In this document: positions 54,201 to 64,000 of the stretch, piece by piece
Layout of the letters: every line of letters begins with the position of its first letter
Numbering within the stretch: position 1 is the first letter of the stretch
Origin: Thiomicrospira sp. ALE5
Lineage (GTDB): Bacteria; Pseudomonadota; Gammaproteobacteria; Thiomicrospirales; Thiomicrospiraceae
Length of the DNA: 64,000 nucleotides
Reading direction: 5' to 3'
NCBI RefSeq assembly: GCF_900112445.1
Contig: NZ_FOYY01000005.1
Location: 62,001 to 126,000 of the forward strand
Translations under genes and position numbers: made by a program
Notes under the pieces: generated by a model
What the model saw: only the letters and a program-made list of their open reading frames with translations
Database searches by the model: none
Told to the model about the DNA's origin: nothing

Positions 54201-55085
54201 CCCAATCAACCGACCATGCGAGCCTTATTAGCGTTGGAAGATCGTACCATTGTACCAATTTTGCGTGACCCACAGAAAACCACCGAAGAGTCGGAAGCGG
54301 TGTTTTATTTCCCAGGCTGTGGTTCTGAGCGTTTGTTTAGTGACATCAGTTTAGCAACCCTGGCGATGCTGTATGAAACCGGCGCACAAACGATTCTGCC
54401 ACCGGGTTACTTGTGTTGCGGTTATCCGCAAACTGCAGCGGGGCAGGCGGCCAAGGGAGCGCAAATTACCACTGAAAACCGAGCTTTATTTCATCGGGTT
54501 GCTAATACGCTGAACTATATGGACATTAAAACGGTGTTGGTGTCTTGTGGTACTTGTATGGATCAATTGTTGAAGTATGAGTTCGAGCAGATTTTCCCGG
54601 GTTGTCGTTTGTTGGATATTCACGAATATCTGATGGAGAAGGGCGTGAAAATGCCATCAACTAACGGTGTGCAGTATATGTATCACGCGCCGTGCCATGA
54701 CCCGATGAAAAAATATGATTCTACAAAGGTGGCATCTGAACTCACCGGTATCAATGTGCCGCTGAACGATCGCTGTTGTAGCGAAGCCGGTACGCTTGCG
54801 ACGGCAAGGCCGGATATTGCCAACCAGTTACGTTTCCGCAAAGAAGCGGAGCTGAAGCAGGGCATTAAAGACCTGACCGGTGAAGAGAAAGCCGTGAATG
54901 GCAATGTTAAGCTGCTGACCTCTTGTCCGGCCTGTCAGCAGGGCTTAAATCGCTATCAAGACGATACCGGTTTAAAAACCGACTATATTGTGGTTGAGTT
55001 AGCCAACAACTTGATGGGTAAAGACTGGAAAAAAGATTTTGTGGCTAAGGTCGAAAAAGAAGGCGCTGAGCGAGTATTGTTATAA
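51231..55085 (+). CDS. long FAD-linked / Fe-S oxidoreductase with DUF3683-like N-terminus
   Basis: About 1,284 residues. The N-terminus [20 protein letters not shown] matches the DUF3683 start. A PCMH-type FAD domain has [19 protein letters not shown] and [15 protein letters not shown], with a FAD-oxidase C domain reaching [19 protein letters not shown]. Two ferredoxin motifs ([33 protein letters not shown]) and two CCG modules ([31 protein letters not shown]) follow. It is a single-chain GlcD/GlcF-like enzyme, probably oxidising a 2-hydroxyacid such as D-lactate and feeding quinone. TTG 51213 is an alternative start. It is GC-richer than the window. Confidence 0.88.
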   Translation: MNKRIREIPYNYTSFSDREIVKRFIGESGWQTIEQLRESRGTGRSAQMLFEVLGDMWVVTRNPYIQDDLLENAKRRSALIEALHHRLTQVESRLNNNKLAESLLNAVKESVKQFEAWFPQQISLRQKVSKRLKKITRLDNVDFGGLARVSHATDATDWRVELPLVVISPDTEQETADIVAACIELGLVIIPRGGGTGYTGGAIPLEANTAVINTEKLEFLSMVEKVELPGVGVKVPTVRTGAGVVTKRVTELAERNGLVFAVDPTSHDASTIGGNISMNAGGKKAVLWGTTLDNLASWKMVMPDASWLEVVRVNHNLGKLQDQATVSFELHRYESDGKTPRGEVERLDIPGAAFRQAGLGKDVTDKFLSGLPGVQKEGCDGLITSARFILHRMPEHIRTVCLEFFGTDLSLAVPAIVEITDYIESKKAQGILLAGLEHLDERYVRAVKYNTKANRRELPKMILLGDIAGDNGFEVAKTCQEIVELAKKRNAEGFVAVSAEARKRFWLDRSRTAAISAHTNAFKINEDVVIPLPRLNEYNEGIERINIEMSLQNKVEIIDALEVYFNGEIKEYTLEDDFEDSQGDPAAYFKTKVDATLAHLSNVKRKWQAFYDGLDKPAEQFLDLMDESARTLIRDNESLVKLILRRDLVVSYRKEVLEFLQQTFMGHDFEPMMKRLKELHFDIRNARLFVALHMHAGDGNIHTNIPVHSNNYRMIHQAEAVVERVMKLATELGGVISGEHGIGLTKIEFLAPEKIQAFVEYKHKVDPNGHFNKGKLMPGSGLHNAYTPSLSLVKQEALILEASELDQLNNDIKDCLRCGKCKPVCQTHIPRANLLYSPRNKILATGQVIEAFLYEEQTRRGISLHHFDAMNDVADHCTTCHKCEAPCPVDIDFGDVSIRMRKILTDMGKKKVSLGTKAALFYLNTGQPGLVKLLRTTMIGWGALGQRIGHKLAKMTGLLGKKDQLPAKSTGSTPVTQQVIHFVRKPLDTGPNQPTMRALLALEDRTIVPILRDPQKTTEESEAVFYFPGCGSERLFSDISLATLAMLYETGAQTILPPGYLCCGYPQTAAGQAAKGAQITTENRALFHRVANTLNYMDIKTVLVSCGTCMDQLLKYEFEQIFPGCRLLDIHEYLMEKGVKMPSTNGVQYMYHAPCHDPMKKYDSTKVASELTGINVPLNDRCCSEAGTLATARPDIANQLRFRKEAELKQGIKDLTGEEKAVNGNVKLLTSCPACQQGLNRYQDDTGLKTDYIVVELANNLMGKDWKKDFVAKVEKEGAERVLL

Positions 55086-55118
55086 TAATAGTGATGAAGA
55101 TAAAACCGATCTTATAAA

Positions 55119-55139
55119 AAAGCCCCAATTAGGGGCTTT
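55119..55139. terminator. bidirectional terminator
   Basis: AAAGCCCC (55119-55126), loop AATTA and GGGGCTTT (55132-55139), with A/T flanks on both sides. It separates the convergent oxidoreductase and cytochrome genes. Confidence 0.85.
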
Positions 55140-55162
55140 AATCACAGTGGATTTGGCAATGA

Positions 55163-55474
55163 TTATTGCGGTGTCTGCTGTGAGTAGTATTCTGCGAGGT
55201 CACGAATTTCTTCATCTGTTAGTCCTCGGGCAAATGCTGCCATGGACTCATCTCGTCTAAACCCATCTCGGTAGTCTTTCAGCGCTTTTTCAAGATAGGC
55301 TGCGTGCTGACCAGCGAGTTTCGGGAAGTTGGGCACTGTACTATTACCATCAGCTCCGTGACAACCAATGCAAGTATTGAGCTTAGCTGGTTGTCCAGCC
55401 GTCTGAGCGACAGCGACATTTGATGCAGTCATTAAACCTAATGAAACAGCAAGAACCATACTTTTTTTATTCAT
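55163..55474 (-). CDS. class I cytochrome c (monoheme), cytochrome c553-like
   Basis: About 103 residues: a signal peptide (MNKKSMVLAVSLGLMTASNVAVA) and one heme site CIGCHGADGN, with a late axial methionine in RDESMAAFARGLTDEEIRDLAEYYSQ. The frame is open further upstream, but GGAG lies before ATG 55474, so I chose that start. It probably shuttles electrons in the periplasm, for example from Sox to a terminal oxidase. It is the second of two small cytochrome genes on this strand, after a terminator-like hairpin. Confidence 0.88.
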   Translation of the reverse strand: MNKKSMVLAVSLGLMTASNVAVAQTAGQPAKLNTCIGCHGADGNSTVPNFPKLAGQHAAYLEKALKDYRDGFRRDESMAAFARGLTDEEIRDLAEYYSQQTPQ

Positions 55475-55518
55475 TATTTTCTCCATGCCTTTAGCTGAAA
55501 CACGATGTTCCAAAGGTT

Positions 55519-55539
55519 AAAACCGCCCAAAACGGGCGG
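55519..55539 (-). terminator. hairpin between the two cytochrome genes
   Basis: On the minus strand CCGCCC, loop GTTTT and GGGCGG (55539-55523) are followed by TTTT. The T run is short, so partial read-through into the second cytochrome gene is possible. Confidence 0.65.
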
Positions 55540-55554
55540 CTTCGCGGCAATGAC

Positions 55555-55860
55555 TTATAAAGAAGCCATGTATGCAGACAAGTTAGCAATGTCTGCATCA
55601 GACAAGCCAGCCGCCATAGGCGCCATCATAGCTGTCATTGGACCAACTTGCTCACCAGCACGGTACTTTTTCATTAGCTCAGCCAATTCACCAGCGTCAC
55701 GACCAGCAACGGCTGGACCTACACCGCCTTGACCTTGCATACCATGACAACCCATGCAGGTTGAATAAGCAGCTTGACCAGCAGCAACATCACCTGCTTG
55801 TGCAGCCATACCAAAAGTCATTAATCCTGCAGCTGTCGCAGCTAAGATTGATTTTTTCAT
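55555..55860 (-). CDS. class I cytochrome c (monoheme), c5/c551-like
   Basis: 101 residues. A signal peptide (MKKSILAATAAGLMTFGMAAQAGD) is followed by the heme motif CMGCHGMQGQGGVGPAVAGRD, with the axial methionine in QVGPMTAMMAPMAAGLSDADIANLSAYMASL. The spacing is that of small soluble cytochromes c. It has its own promoter and a terminator after it, so it may be expressed far more than the next cytochrome. Its electron donor and acceptor are not known. Confidence 0.88.
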   Translation of the reverse strand: MKKSILAATAAGLMTFGMAAQAGDVAAGQAAYSTCMGCHGMQGQGGVGPAVAGRDAGELAELMKKYRAGEQVGPMTAMMAPMAAGLSDADIANLSAYMASL

Positions 55861-55893
55861 TTTGCACTCTCCTAAAGCACGTAAAAAAATTTT

Positions 55894-55940
55894 AGGGATA
55901 TCCCTCTATCTATTAGACATTAATCATGTATTTGAGTCAA
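55894..55940 (-). promoter_or_regulatory. promoter of the first cytochrome c gene with a downstream palindrome
   Basis: On the minus strand TTGACT (55940-55935), a 17-bp spacer and TCTAAT (55917-55912). The transcript start region then meets the perfect 12-bp palindrome AGGGATATCCCT (55894-55905). The other part of this 207-bp gap (55941-56067) is AT-rich with no gene seen. Confidence 0.6.
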
Positions 55941-56067
55941 GTTAACTCGCTTTAATCCTATGCTAGTTCATGTTTTTTACGTGAAGTAATGGTTTTGATA
56001 AAAACTAAGAATACCTCGTTTTTTTCTTGTTAAACAAATTAGAATATCAATTTTACAAATTTACAGG

Positions 56068-56250
56068 ATGGATGTTGTGGCGCTGATTAAAATTTGGTTA
56101 TTAGTCATGTTGGCTACTTTTGCAAGTTGGTATGTGTTGAAGTTAATTAATAACCCCAAACCGCTGGCTTGGGTATTTCTGTTTTGGGTGTTGGTGATAG
56201 GTTTAACGGCCGGTTTACTTTATTTTATCTCGGTTTTTTTGGCCGCCTGA
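56068..56250 (+). CDS. small two-helix membrane protein
   Basis: 60 residues with two hydrophobic segments (IKIWLLVMLATFASWYVLKL and AWVFLFWVLVIGLTAGLLYF) and a short basic/proline link. ACAGG precedes the first ATG directly; a GTG at 56077 has better spacing, so the start is uncertain. Its last 36 bases overlap the convergent rsgA end. No family recognised. Coding capacity is plausible from the clean membrane pattern, but there is no further support. Confidence 0.5.
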   Translation: MDVVALIKIWLLVMLATFASWYVLKLINNPKPLAWVFLFWVLVIGLTAGLLYFISVFLAA

Positions 56251-57231
56251 TAGATCAAAATAGTCCGCAAATTCCTGTCGAAGGTTTTGAAAGCTGGCAA
56301 AACGGCTTTCGGCAATGTTACCTTCATCAACCGCTTGACGTATTGCGCAGCCTGGTTCATGCTGATGGGTGCAGTTATCAAAACGGCATTGTCCTAAAAA
56401 TGGCAAAAAGTCGGGGTAATAGCCTTCAAGTATAGACGGTGAGCAGGGCGTAGGTGTAAAACGACGAACGCCCGGTGAGTCTATAATGTCACCACCGCAA
56501 GGCAGATGATACAAAATACTGTTGGTTGTGGTATGTACCCCAAGGCCGGTTGCTGCCGACAAGGAGCCGGTGCGAATGGCAAGGTCAGGTATGAGGGCAT
56601 TGATTAATGATGATTTTCCTGCCCCAGATGGCCCAACAAAAACCGATGTTTTCTGGCTTAAAAAGGCTTTAATGTCATCAAGTCCATCGCTTAGTTGCGC
56701 GGAAACGGTGATAATGTCTATGCCCATTTCATCATAAGGTAGTAAGGTTTCGGCTAGTTCTTCCCAGGCTTCGTCATTGGTCAATAAATCGATCTTATTA
56801 ATGATCAGTGCGACTGGGATATCCAGTTGCGCGGCAGCGACCAAGTAGCGATCAATCATATCAGGATGCACGCCGGGTTCGATAGGCGCAACAATTCCAA
56901 TCACATCAATGTTTGCAGCGACCATCCGCGTTTGGCCTCGAAAGCCGGGTCTGGCGAGTTCACTATGTCTTGGCGAAGTCGCGCTGACGATACCACGCCC
57001 AGCTTCAGCATCAGGTTCCCAAAGTACCCGGTCTCCTGCCACCAACTTACCTAGGTGTTGACGAACGGCACAGTTAAAAATAGTGCCTTGCTTGTCTTCT
57101 ACAAGTAGGCGTTGGCCAAAGTTGGTGATAACCAGGCCTGACCGTACTTGTGAATTCTGTTGATCTGCCGTCTTAAACCGGTTTTTCTTCACTCGGCGTT
57201 GTTGCTGAATGTTAAGTTTTCGTTTGCTCAT
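56215..57231 (-). CDS. rsgA: ribosome small-subunit GTPase RsgA
   Basis: 338 residues. An OB domain is followed by the circularly permuted GTPase with LIINKIDLL (G4) first, then the P-loop VGPSGAGKSSLINAL and DSPGVRRF; the C-terminal zinc site is CRFDNCTHQHEPGC. It helps late 30S assembly. It is 9 bp after phhB, so the two share a transcript with the M48 gene upstream. A CAGGCCTG copy lies at 57133-57140. Confidence 0.95.
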   Translation of the reverse strand: MSKRKLNIQQQRRVKKNRFKTADQQNSQVRSGLVITNFGQRLLVEDKQGTIFNCAVRQHLGKLVAGDRVLWEPDAEAGRGIVSATSPRHSELARPGFRGQTRMVAANIDVIGIVAPIEPGVHPDMIDRYLVAAAQLDIPVALIINKIDLLTNDEAWEELAETLLPYDEMGIDIITVSAQLSDGLDDIKAFLSQKTSVFVGPSGAGKSSLINALIPDLAIRTGSLSAATGLGVHTTTNSILYHLPCGGDIIDSPGVRRFTPTPCSPSILEGYYPDFLPFLGQCRFDNCTHQHEPGCAIRQAVDEGNIAESRFASFQNLRQEFADYFDLSGGQKNRDKIK

Positions 57232-57240
57232 CTAAGCTTT

Positions 57241-57582
57241 TCAATTTAGCAATGCATTGATTTTTGCAGCCATAATCACATCATTCTGGCTTAAGCCTTT
57301 TATGCTGTGGGTTTTGAGCGTGATAGTGCACTGGTTGTAGCCAAATTGAATATCAGGATGATGGTCTTGTTGGTGTGCGATCCATGCTACGGCATTAATG
57401 AAAGCCAAGGTTTGGTGATAGTTTTTGAACTTAAAGGTTTTGTTGATGCTTGCATAGTCAAGGCTGACATCCCAGCCTGGCAGCATATTCAAATAACTCT
57501 CTATAGTTGGGATAACCAGGCTTTTAGTGCCGGGCTGGATGTCTTCACACTGCTGATTAACTAGATCGGGTAAGCCACTCAT
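57241..57582 (-). CDS. phhB: pterin-4a-carbinolamine dehydratase
   Basis: 113 residues. The active site His-His-Pro (QQDHHPDIQFGYNQCTITLKTHS) and the preceding LNMLPGWDVSLDYASINKTFKFKNYHQTLAFINAVAWIAH strand-helix are those of the PCD/DCoH family. It recycles tetrahydropterin for aromatic amino-acid hydroxylases or assists molybdopterin-related steps. No phhA gene is nearby. It lies between the M48 protease (15 bp) and rsgA (9 bp). Confidence 0.92.
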   Translation of the reverse strand: MSGLPDLVNQQCEDIQPGTKSLVIPTIESYLNMLPGWDVSLDYASINKTFKFKNYHQTLAFINAVAWIAHQQDHHPDIQFGYNQCTITLKTHSIKGLSQNDVIMAAKINALLN

Positions 57583-57597
57583 CGTTGCTCCTTGTCA

Positions 57598-58857
57598 TTA
57601 TTGATTGCTGGGTGTTGTGGTTAAAGAGTTCAAATGATCAATACGAATCTTAGCAGGCGGATGACTGTCATGATAAGCCGAGTAACTTGGATCCGGTGTG
57701 AGGCTGCTGGCATTATCGCGATAGAGTTTTAGTAAAGCGCTCACTAAATGCTGTGCGCCAACGTGTTTGGCAGCAAATGCATCAGCTTCAAATTCATCTT
57801 TGCGACTTTGAATAGCCATAATCGGGCCAAGAAAAAAGAACATCAAGGGTACGGCTGTCACGAATAGCAATAAGGCTGCTGCGGGTGTAGCGCTGGTCAT
57901 GCCAAGACCCGCATAAAAGGCTGGCCACTGTACTAACCAGCCAAGCAGTGCCAGGCCTGCTAGGCTAATAAACGCACTCATGATGAGGCGTTTTTTGATA
58001 TGGCCGTGTTTAAAGTGTCCTAGCTCGTGTGCAAGCACGGCTTCCACTTCATCGACACTCAGTTTTTCCAGCAGGGTATCAAAAAATACAATACGTTTGT
58101 TTTTGCCCATGCCGGTGAAGTAGGCATTACCGTGTCCAGAGCGGGAGGAGCCATCCATGACAAAAATGCCATTAGATTCAAATCCGGTGCGTGCCAATAA
58201 TGCTTCAATTCGTTGTTTCATTTCACCTTCTTCAAGTGGGGTGAATTTATTGAATAGCGGCGCGATCCATTTTGGATAGGCCCATAGCAGCGCAAGGTTA
58301 AAGATCATCCAAACTGCCCATACTGCTAACCACCAGGCTTGGTCAATGTAGGTGTTCATAAGTAGAACAATGACCCACAATAGAGGTAAACCTAAAATGA
58401 GCATTAGCAACCATTGTTTAACTAGGTCGCTGATAAATTGTTTGGGAGTGGTACGGTTAAAGCCAAACTTAGCTTCAATTTTAAAGGTGCTTATTAGGCT
58501 GAAGGGTAGATGGAGTAAAGCCAAAAACCAAAAGGTAAATAACAAAAAGCCAACATCTTGCCAGATGGGTGCCAGTTCCAATCCCTGCCAAATAGTATAG
58601 ATGTCTTGAAAACCGCCACCCAAGGTCATGATTAGGATTAATGCGGCATCGAAAAATAAAATGAACCGCGCAAGCTGAAGTTTCTCACGACTATAATCAG
58701 CGGCTTTTTGATGAGCGGCTAAATCTACTGTTTGCGCAAATTCCTGCGGTACCGCATCCTTGTGTATGGCAATGTGTAATTGATTTTTAATATTGAGAAC
58801 TAGCTCTATTATCAAGTTAGTTGCCCAGCTTATTAAAAACAAAATACTCACAATATT
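57598..58857 (-). CDS. Ste24-type M48 metallopeptidase
   Basis: About 419 residues with several membrane segments and the zinc motif VLAHELGHFKHGHIKKR, plus SRKDEFEADAFAAKHVGAQHLVSALLKLYRDNASSLTPDP with the third ligand and the typical Ste24 end (YSAYHDSHPPAKIRI). Bacterial members are inner-membrane proteases of unknown substrate. The frame extends to 58890, but ATG 58857 has AGGAGA nine bases upstream. A convergent or co-transcribed phhB follows on the same strand. One CAGGCCTG copy lies at 57952-57959. Confidence 0.9.
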   Translation of the reverse strand, partial: NIVSILFLISWATNLIIELVLNIKNQLHIAIHKDAVPQEFAQTVDLAAHQKAADYSREKLQLARFILFFDAALILIMTLGGGFQDIYTIWQGLELAPIWQDVGFLLFTFWFLALLHLPFSLISTFKIEAKFGFNRTTPKQFISDLVKQWLLMLILGLPLLWVIVLLMNTYIDQAWWLAVWAVWMIFNLALLWAYPKWIAPLFNKFTPLEEGEMKQRIEALLARTGFESNGIFVMDGSSRSGHGNAYFTGMGKNKRIVFFDTLLEKLSVDEVEAVLAHELGHFKHGHIKKRLIMSAFISLAGLALLGWLVQWPAFYAGLGMTSATPAAALLLFVTAVPLMFFFLGPIMAIQSRKDEFEADAFAAKHVGAQHLVSALLKLYRDNASSLTPDPSYSAYHDSHPPAKIRIDHLNSLTTTPSNQ

Positions 58858-58965
58858 CATAAAGTCTCCTGGGTAGCACGATGCTGACATGCAGCGGCTT
58901 TGGCTTTTTTCAAATTGGGTTAAGGGGTATTATGGCGGTTTATTTTATGTCAAAACGGAAAAATT

Positions 58966-59511
58966 ATGAAATCTGATACAAATTTAGTGTGGATTGATTT
59001 AGAAATGACTGGGTTAGAGCCAGGTACCCACAAAATAATTGAAATTGCGACGGTTGTGACTGATTCAGCGTTAAATATTGTGGCGGAGGGACCTGTTATC
59101 GCAATTAAAACGCCAGACGAGGAACTTGCTAAGATGGATGAATGGTGCCAAAAGACTCATGGAGCGTCAGGTTTAACCGCTCGGGTTAAGGGGAGTGTCG
59201 TATCTGTTGAAGAAGCACAGAAAATAACAATCGATTTTTTAGCACAATATGTCAGCAAGGGGCAGTCGCCTATGTGTGGCAATAGTATTTGTCAGGATCG
59301 AAGGTTTTTGGCGGTTGATATGCCCGAGCTAGAAGACTATTTTCATTATCGAAACTTAGATGTAAGCACCCTTAAGGAGTTGGCAAAGCGCTGGCATCCA
59401 GAAGTCTATAGTGGTTTTACTAAGAAAAACACGCACCTGGCTCTGGATGATATTTACGAATCAATCAGCGAGTTACGACATTACCGTGAAGAGTTGTTTC
59501 CAAAAGGTTAA
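58966..59511 (+). CDS. orn: oligoribonuclease
   Basis: 181 residues of the DEDDh family: [27 protein letters not shown] at the start, [37 protein letters not shown] in the middle and [22 protein letters not shown] at the end. It degrades di- and oligoribonucleotides, including pGpG from cyclic-di-GMP. orn divergent from an M48 gene and near rsgA is the usual proteobacterial arrangement. Confidence 0.96.
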   Translation: MKSDTNLVWIDLEMTGLEPGTHKIIEIATVVTDSALNIVAEGPVIAIKTPDEELAKMDEWCQKTHGASGLTARVKGSVVSVEEAQKITIDFLAQYVSKGQSPMCGNSICQDRRFLAVDMPELEDYFHYRNLDVSTLKELAKRWHPEVYSGFTKKNTHLALDDIYESISELRHYREELFPKG

Positions 59512-59596
59512 TTTCCTAGTAAAATAGTCGGGAATTGTTTGGTATAGCAAACAAACGAGTTCGCTGATATTTTTACGCAATCAGGTTAAATTTCGT

Positions 59597-59670
59597 TATA
59601 ATTAACGACTTTTCAAATTTTATTCCAAGAACGACTTTTTCTAAGAGTCGTTAATCAATGGAGGACCATT
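59597..59670 (+). promoter_or_regulatory. ilvB promoter -10 and structured leader
   Basis: TATAAT (59597-59602) has no clear -35. ATTAACGACT (59601-59610) is the exact reverse complement of AGTCGTTAAT (59646-59655), and the inner seven bases also pair with 59630-59636. The Shine-Dalgarno GGAGG (59660-59664) lies in a small AATGG/CCATT hairpin (59657-59670). No leader peptide rich in branched-chain codons is seen. The rest of the 162-bp gap has no gene. Confidence 0.4.
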
Positions 59671-59673
59671 ATT

Positions 59674-61371
59674 GTGGAACTAACTGGTGCCCAAATTCTC
59701 GTTCATTTTTTAGAGGATGCGGGGGTAGAGCATGTATGGGGTTATCCAGGTGGCGCGGCTTTGCCGATTTACGATGCACTGGATACCGATGCAAAAGAAT
59801 TGAAACATATTCTGGTGCGTCATGAACAAGCGGCAGTGCATGCCGCAGACGGTTATGCTCGCTCTACAGGTAAGCCAGGTGTGGTGCTGGTAACATCGGG
59901 TCCTGGAGCAACCAATACCGTAACAGGTATTGCAACAGCTTATATGGACTCTATTCCAATGGTGGTGCTTACGGGTCAGGTTCCCACGAACTTGATTGGG
60001 TCAGACGCATTTCAAGAATGCGATACTGTAGGCATCACGCGCCCCATTGTGAAGCATAATTTCTTGGTCAAGGATGTTAAAGATTTAGCAATTACGCTCA
60101 AAAAAGCATTTTATATTGCTACAACCGGCCGACCAGGCCCCGTTGTTGTTGACATTCCTAAAGACGTACAAAACGCCATAAGCACCTATGTGTATCCACA
60201 AGAAGTTGAGCTACGCTCTTACTTACCTGTAACGAAAGGTCATAGCGGTCAAATCAAAAAAGCGGTTGAGTTGATGTTGTCAGCTGAACGCCCCGTCTTC
60301 TACACGGGTGGTGGTGCGGTACTGGGTGATGCTGCGGACGAGCTTATTCAGCTGGTACGATCATTAGGTTACCCGATTACACAGACGCTTATGGGATTAG
60401 GAGCCTATCCAGCTCAAGACCAGCAAAACTTAGGCATGTTAGGTATGCATGGTACCTATGAAGCCAACTTGGCAATGCATCACTGCGATGTGTTAATTGC
60501 TATAGGATCTCGTTTCGATGACCGTGTGACGGGTAATATCGCCAAGTTTTGTCCAAATGCTAAGATCATTCATGTTGATATAGACCCTGCATCTATCTCC
60601 AAAATTATAACTGTTGATGTGCCTATCGTAGGTCCAGTTAAACAGGTTGTAGCAGAAATGAATCAGCACTTGGCAGGGATGGATAAAGGTGCTAATCAAG
60701 AAGCGATCGACGCTTGGTGGGCTCAAATCACTGAGTGGCGTGAAATGAACTGCTTAAAGTTTGATGAAAGTGCTACCAAGATCAAGCCACAAGCGGCAGT
60801 CAAAGCGGTCTGGGAGGTAACAAACGGTGACGCTTATGTGACATCGGATGTTGGACAGCATCAAATGTTTGCTGCGCAATACTACACCTTCGATAAGCCC
60901 AGGCGTTGGATAAATTCCGGTGGTTTAGGCACAATGGGCTTCGGTTTGCCTGCTGCTATGGGTGTTCAGATGGCTTTTCCAGATGCTACAGTTATCTGTG
61001 TGACCGGGGAAGGATCTATTCAAATGAACATCCAAGAACTTTCCACCTGTTTGCAATATGGTTTGCCAATCAAAATTGTGAGCCTAAATAATGGCTATTT
61101 AGGTATGGTAAGACAGTGGCAGGAGTTTTTCTACGATCGCCGTTACTCTATGTCCTACATGGATTCTTTGCCGGACTTTGTTAAGTTGGCTGAAGCTTAT
61201 GGTCATGTAGGGGTGCGTATTGATGACCCTAAGACTATGCGTCAACAGCTTGAGGAAGCTTTTGCGCTGAAGGATCGCCTGGTGTTTATTGACATTGTGA
61301 CTGACCCGCAAGAGAACGTCTACCCAATGATTCCAGCAGGTGCCGGACAAAACGAAATGATTTTGGTGTAA
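59674..61371 (+). CDS. ilvB: acetolactate synthase large subunit IlvB
   Basis: 565 residues. TPP glutamate in [23 protein letters not shown], an FAD-binding middle ([12 protein letters not shown]) and the TPP motif [31 protein letters not shown]. The start is GTG with GGAGG ten bases upstream. It begins the ilvBHC set, making acetolactate and acetohydroxybutyrate for valine, leucine and isoleucine. Confidence 0.95.
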   Translation: MELTGAQILVHFLEDAGVEHVWGYPGGAALPIYDALDTDAKELKHILVRHEQAAVHAADGYARSTGKPGVVLVTSGPGATNTVTGIATAYMDSIPMVVLTGQVPTNLIGSDAFQECDTVGITRPIVKHNFLVKDVKDLAITLKKAFYIATTGRPGPVVVDIPKDVQNAISTYVYPQEVELRSYLPVTKGHSGQIKKAVELMLSAERPVFYTGGGAVLGDAADELIQLVRSLGYPITQTLMGLGAYPAQDQQNLGMLGMHGTYEANLAMHHCDVLIAIGSRFDDRVTGNIAKFCPNAKIIHVDIDPASISKIITVDVPIVGPVKQVVAEMNQHLAGMDKGANQEAIDAWWAQITEWREMNCLKFDESATKIKPQAAVKAVWEVTNGDAYVTSDVGQHQMFAAQYYTFDKPRRWINSGGLGTMGFGLPAAMGVQMAFPDATVICVTGEGSIQMNIQELSTCLQYGLPIKIVSLNNGYLGMVRQWQEFFYDRRYSMSYMDSLPDFVKLAEAYGHVGVRIDDPKTMRQQLEEAFALKDRLVFIDIVTDPQENVYPMIPAGAGQNEMILV

Positions 61372-61379
61372 ATATATTT

Positions 61380-61871
61380 ATGAAACATATAATTTCAATG
61401 CTCATGGAAAATGAGTCAGGAGCACTGTCACGGGTTGCGGGCTTGTTTTCCGCGCGTGGTTATAATATTCATGCTTTAACGGTTGCGCCTACCGAGGAAG
61501 AGTCCTTGTCAAGGTTGACACTCGTCACGAGTGGTACCGCGCACCAGATTGAGCAAATTGTTAAGCACCTTAACCGTCTAATTGACGTGGTGAAAGTGGT
61601 GGATTTAACAGACGGACCTCATATCGAGCGGGAGCTGATGCTGATAAAGCTAACTGCACAGGGTGCATTCCGTGAGGAGTTGGTGAGGTTGACTGATATT
61701 TTTCGTGGCACGATAGTCGATGTTACGGCAACGACCTATACCGTTCAACTGGTGGGCGAGACACAAAAGCTTGATGCCTTTATTGCTGCCATTGATCCTG
61801 CATTAATTATGGAAACGGTTCGTTCTGGCGCAATGGGCATTATGCGCGGCGAAAAATGTTTACAACTCTAA
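61380..61871 (+). CDS. ilvH: acetolactate synthase small subunit IlvH
   Basis: 163 residues. The ACT domain (IISMLMENESGALSRVAGLFSARGYNIHALTVAPTEE) binds valine for feedback inhibition, and the C-terminal half (VDVTATTYTVQLVGETQKLDAFIAAI) is the second ACT-like part. It activates IlvB. It starts eight bases after ilvB. One CAGGCCTG copy lies between this gene and ilvC (61884-61891). Confidence 0.95.
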   Translation: MKHIISMLMENESGALSRVAGLFSARGYNIHALTVAPTEEESLSRLTLVTSGTAHQIEQIVKHLNRLIDVVKVVDLTDGPHIERELMLIKLTAQGAFREELVRLTDIFRGTIVDVTATTYTVQLVGETQKLDAFIAAIDPALIMETVRSGAMGIMRGEKCLQL

Positions 61872-61898
61872 AACATTCATTAGCAGGCCTGGTTTTAG

Positions 61899-62987
<1,089 letters not shown>

Positions 62988-63010
62988 GTTCTGCTTTAAT
63001 CGATGATATT

Positions 63011-63036
63011 AAAAAGGCTCCATTTGGAGCCTTTTT
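63011..63036. terminator. bidirectional terminator between ilvC and gltD
   Basis: AAAAAGGCTCC (63011-63021), loop ATTT and GGAGCCTTTTT (63026-63036). A and T runs on both sides let it act for both convergent genes. Confidence 0.9.
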
Positions 63037-63058
63037 GGTTTTGAGCTGATGATTAAGA

Positions 63059-64000
<942 letters not shown>

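Overview
The window is a gene-dense stretch of a gammaproteobacterial chromosome, roughly 43-45% GC by eye. It contains no rRNA or tRNA genes that I can see, and no insertion sequence or CRISPR array. A soxXYZA cluster without soxB, core genes of the Thiomicrospira / Hydrogenovibrio type, and an osmolyte-type amidotransferase suggest a sulfur-oxidising, probably marine or halophilic chemolithoautotroph of that group. The genus assignment is inference.

Layout. 0-3.2 kb: a divergent cluster (FAD oxidoreductase on the minus strand; SDR, NTF2-like protein and MFS transporter on the plus strand) around an intergenic region with three exact 11-bp direct repeats. 3.2-6.5 kb: znuB-znuC and divergent znuA plus a CobW-like P-loop protein. 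6.5-11.4 kb: sufBCDS. 11.5-22.2 kb: murC-ddl-ftsQ-ftsA-lpxC, convergent dciA, secA, argJ and a Nudix/ThiE-like fusion; murB and ftsZ are missing from this usually conserved block. 22-27.3 kb: coaE, a parvulin, an NAGGN-type amidotransferase, grxD, rnt and argA. 27.4-29.8 kb: ilvD and a TerB-like protein. 29.8-32 kb: soxXYZA. 32-38.6 kb: bepA, a TusA-like protein, galU, pgi, a degenerate UDP-glucose dehydrogenase homologue and pssA. 38.6-42 kb: leuA, holD, rimI and suhB. 42.1-51.2 kb: trmJ-cysE-iscR-iscA-ndk-rlmN-rodZ-hisS-yfgM-bamB-der, the enterobacterial isc neighbourhood with iscS, iscU, hscBA and fdx missing. 51.2-55.1 kb: a 1,284-residue FAD / Fe-S oxidoreductase. 55-59.5 kb: two small cytochromes c, a small membrane protein, rsgA, phhB, an M48 protease and orn. 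59.7-63 kb: ilvBHC. 63-64 kb: the 3' part of gltD.

Functional links. Iron-sulfur assembly appears to have moved to Suf (sufBCDS here) while IscR and IscA persist. IscR-like 25-bp sites lie at sufB, grxD and iscR, each next to or over the promoter, which suggests one regulon. Branched-chain amino-acid synthesis is spread over three loci (ilvD, leuA, ilvBHC). Arginine synthesis has both argA and argJ. The Sox cluster has a strong hairpin terminator between soxZ and soxA.

The most unusual genome-level signal is the palindrome CAGGCCTG, usually extended to ASCAGGCCTGST. I count 21 copies in 64 kb against less than one expected. Copies lie in all three codon frames, on genes of both orientations, in an intergenic region and in the terminator after der. 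The second is the array of three 11-bp repeats at 572-604, which matches the operator form I recall for the B12-dependent light sensor family CarH/LitR.
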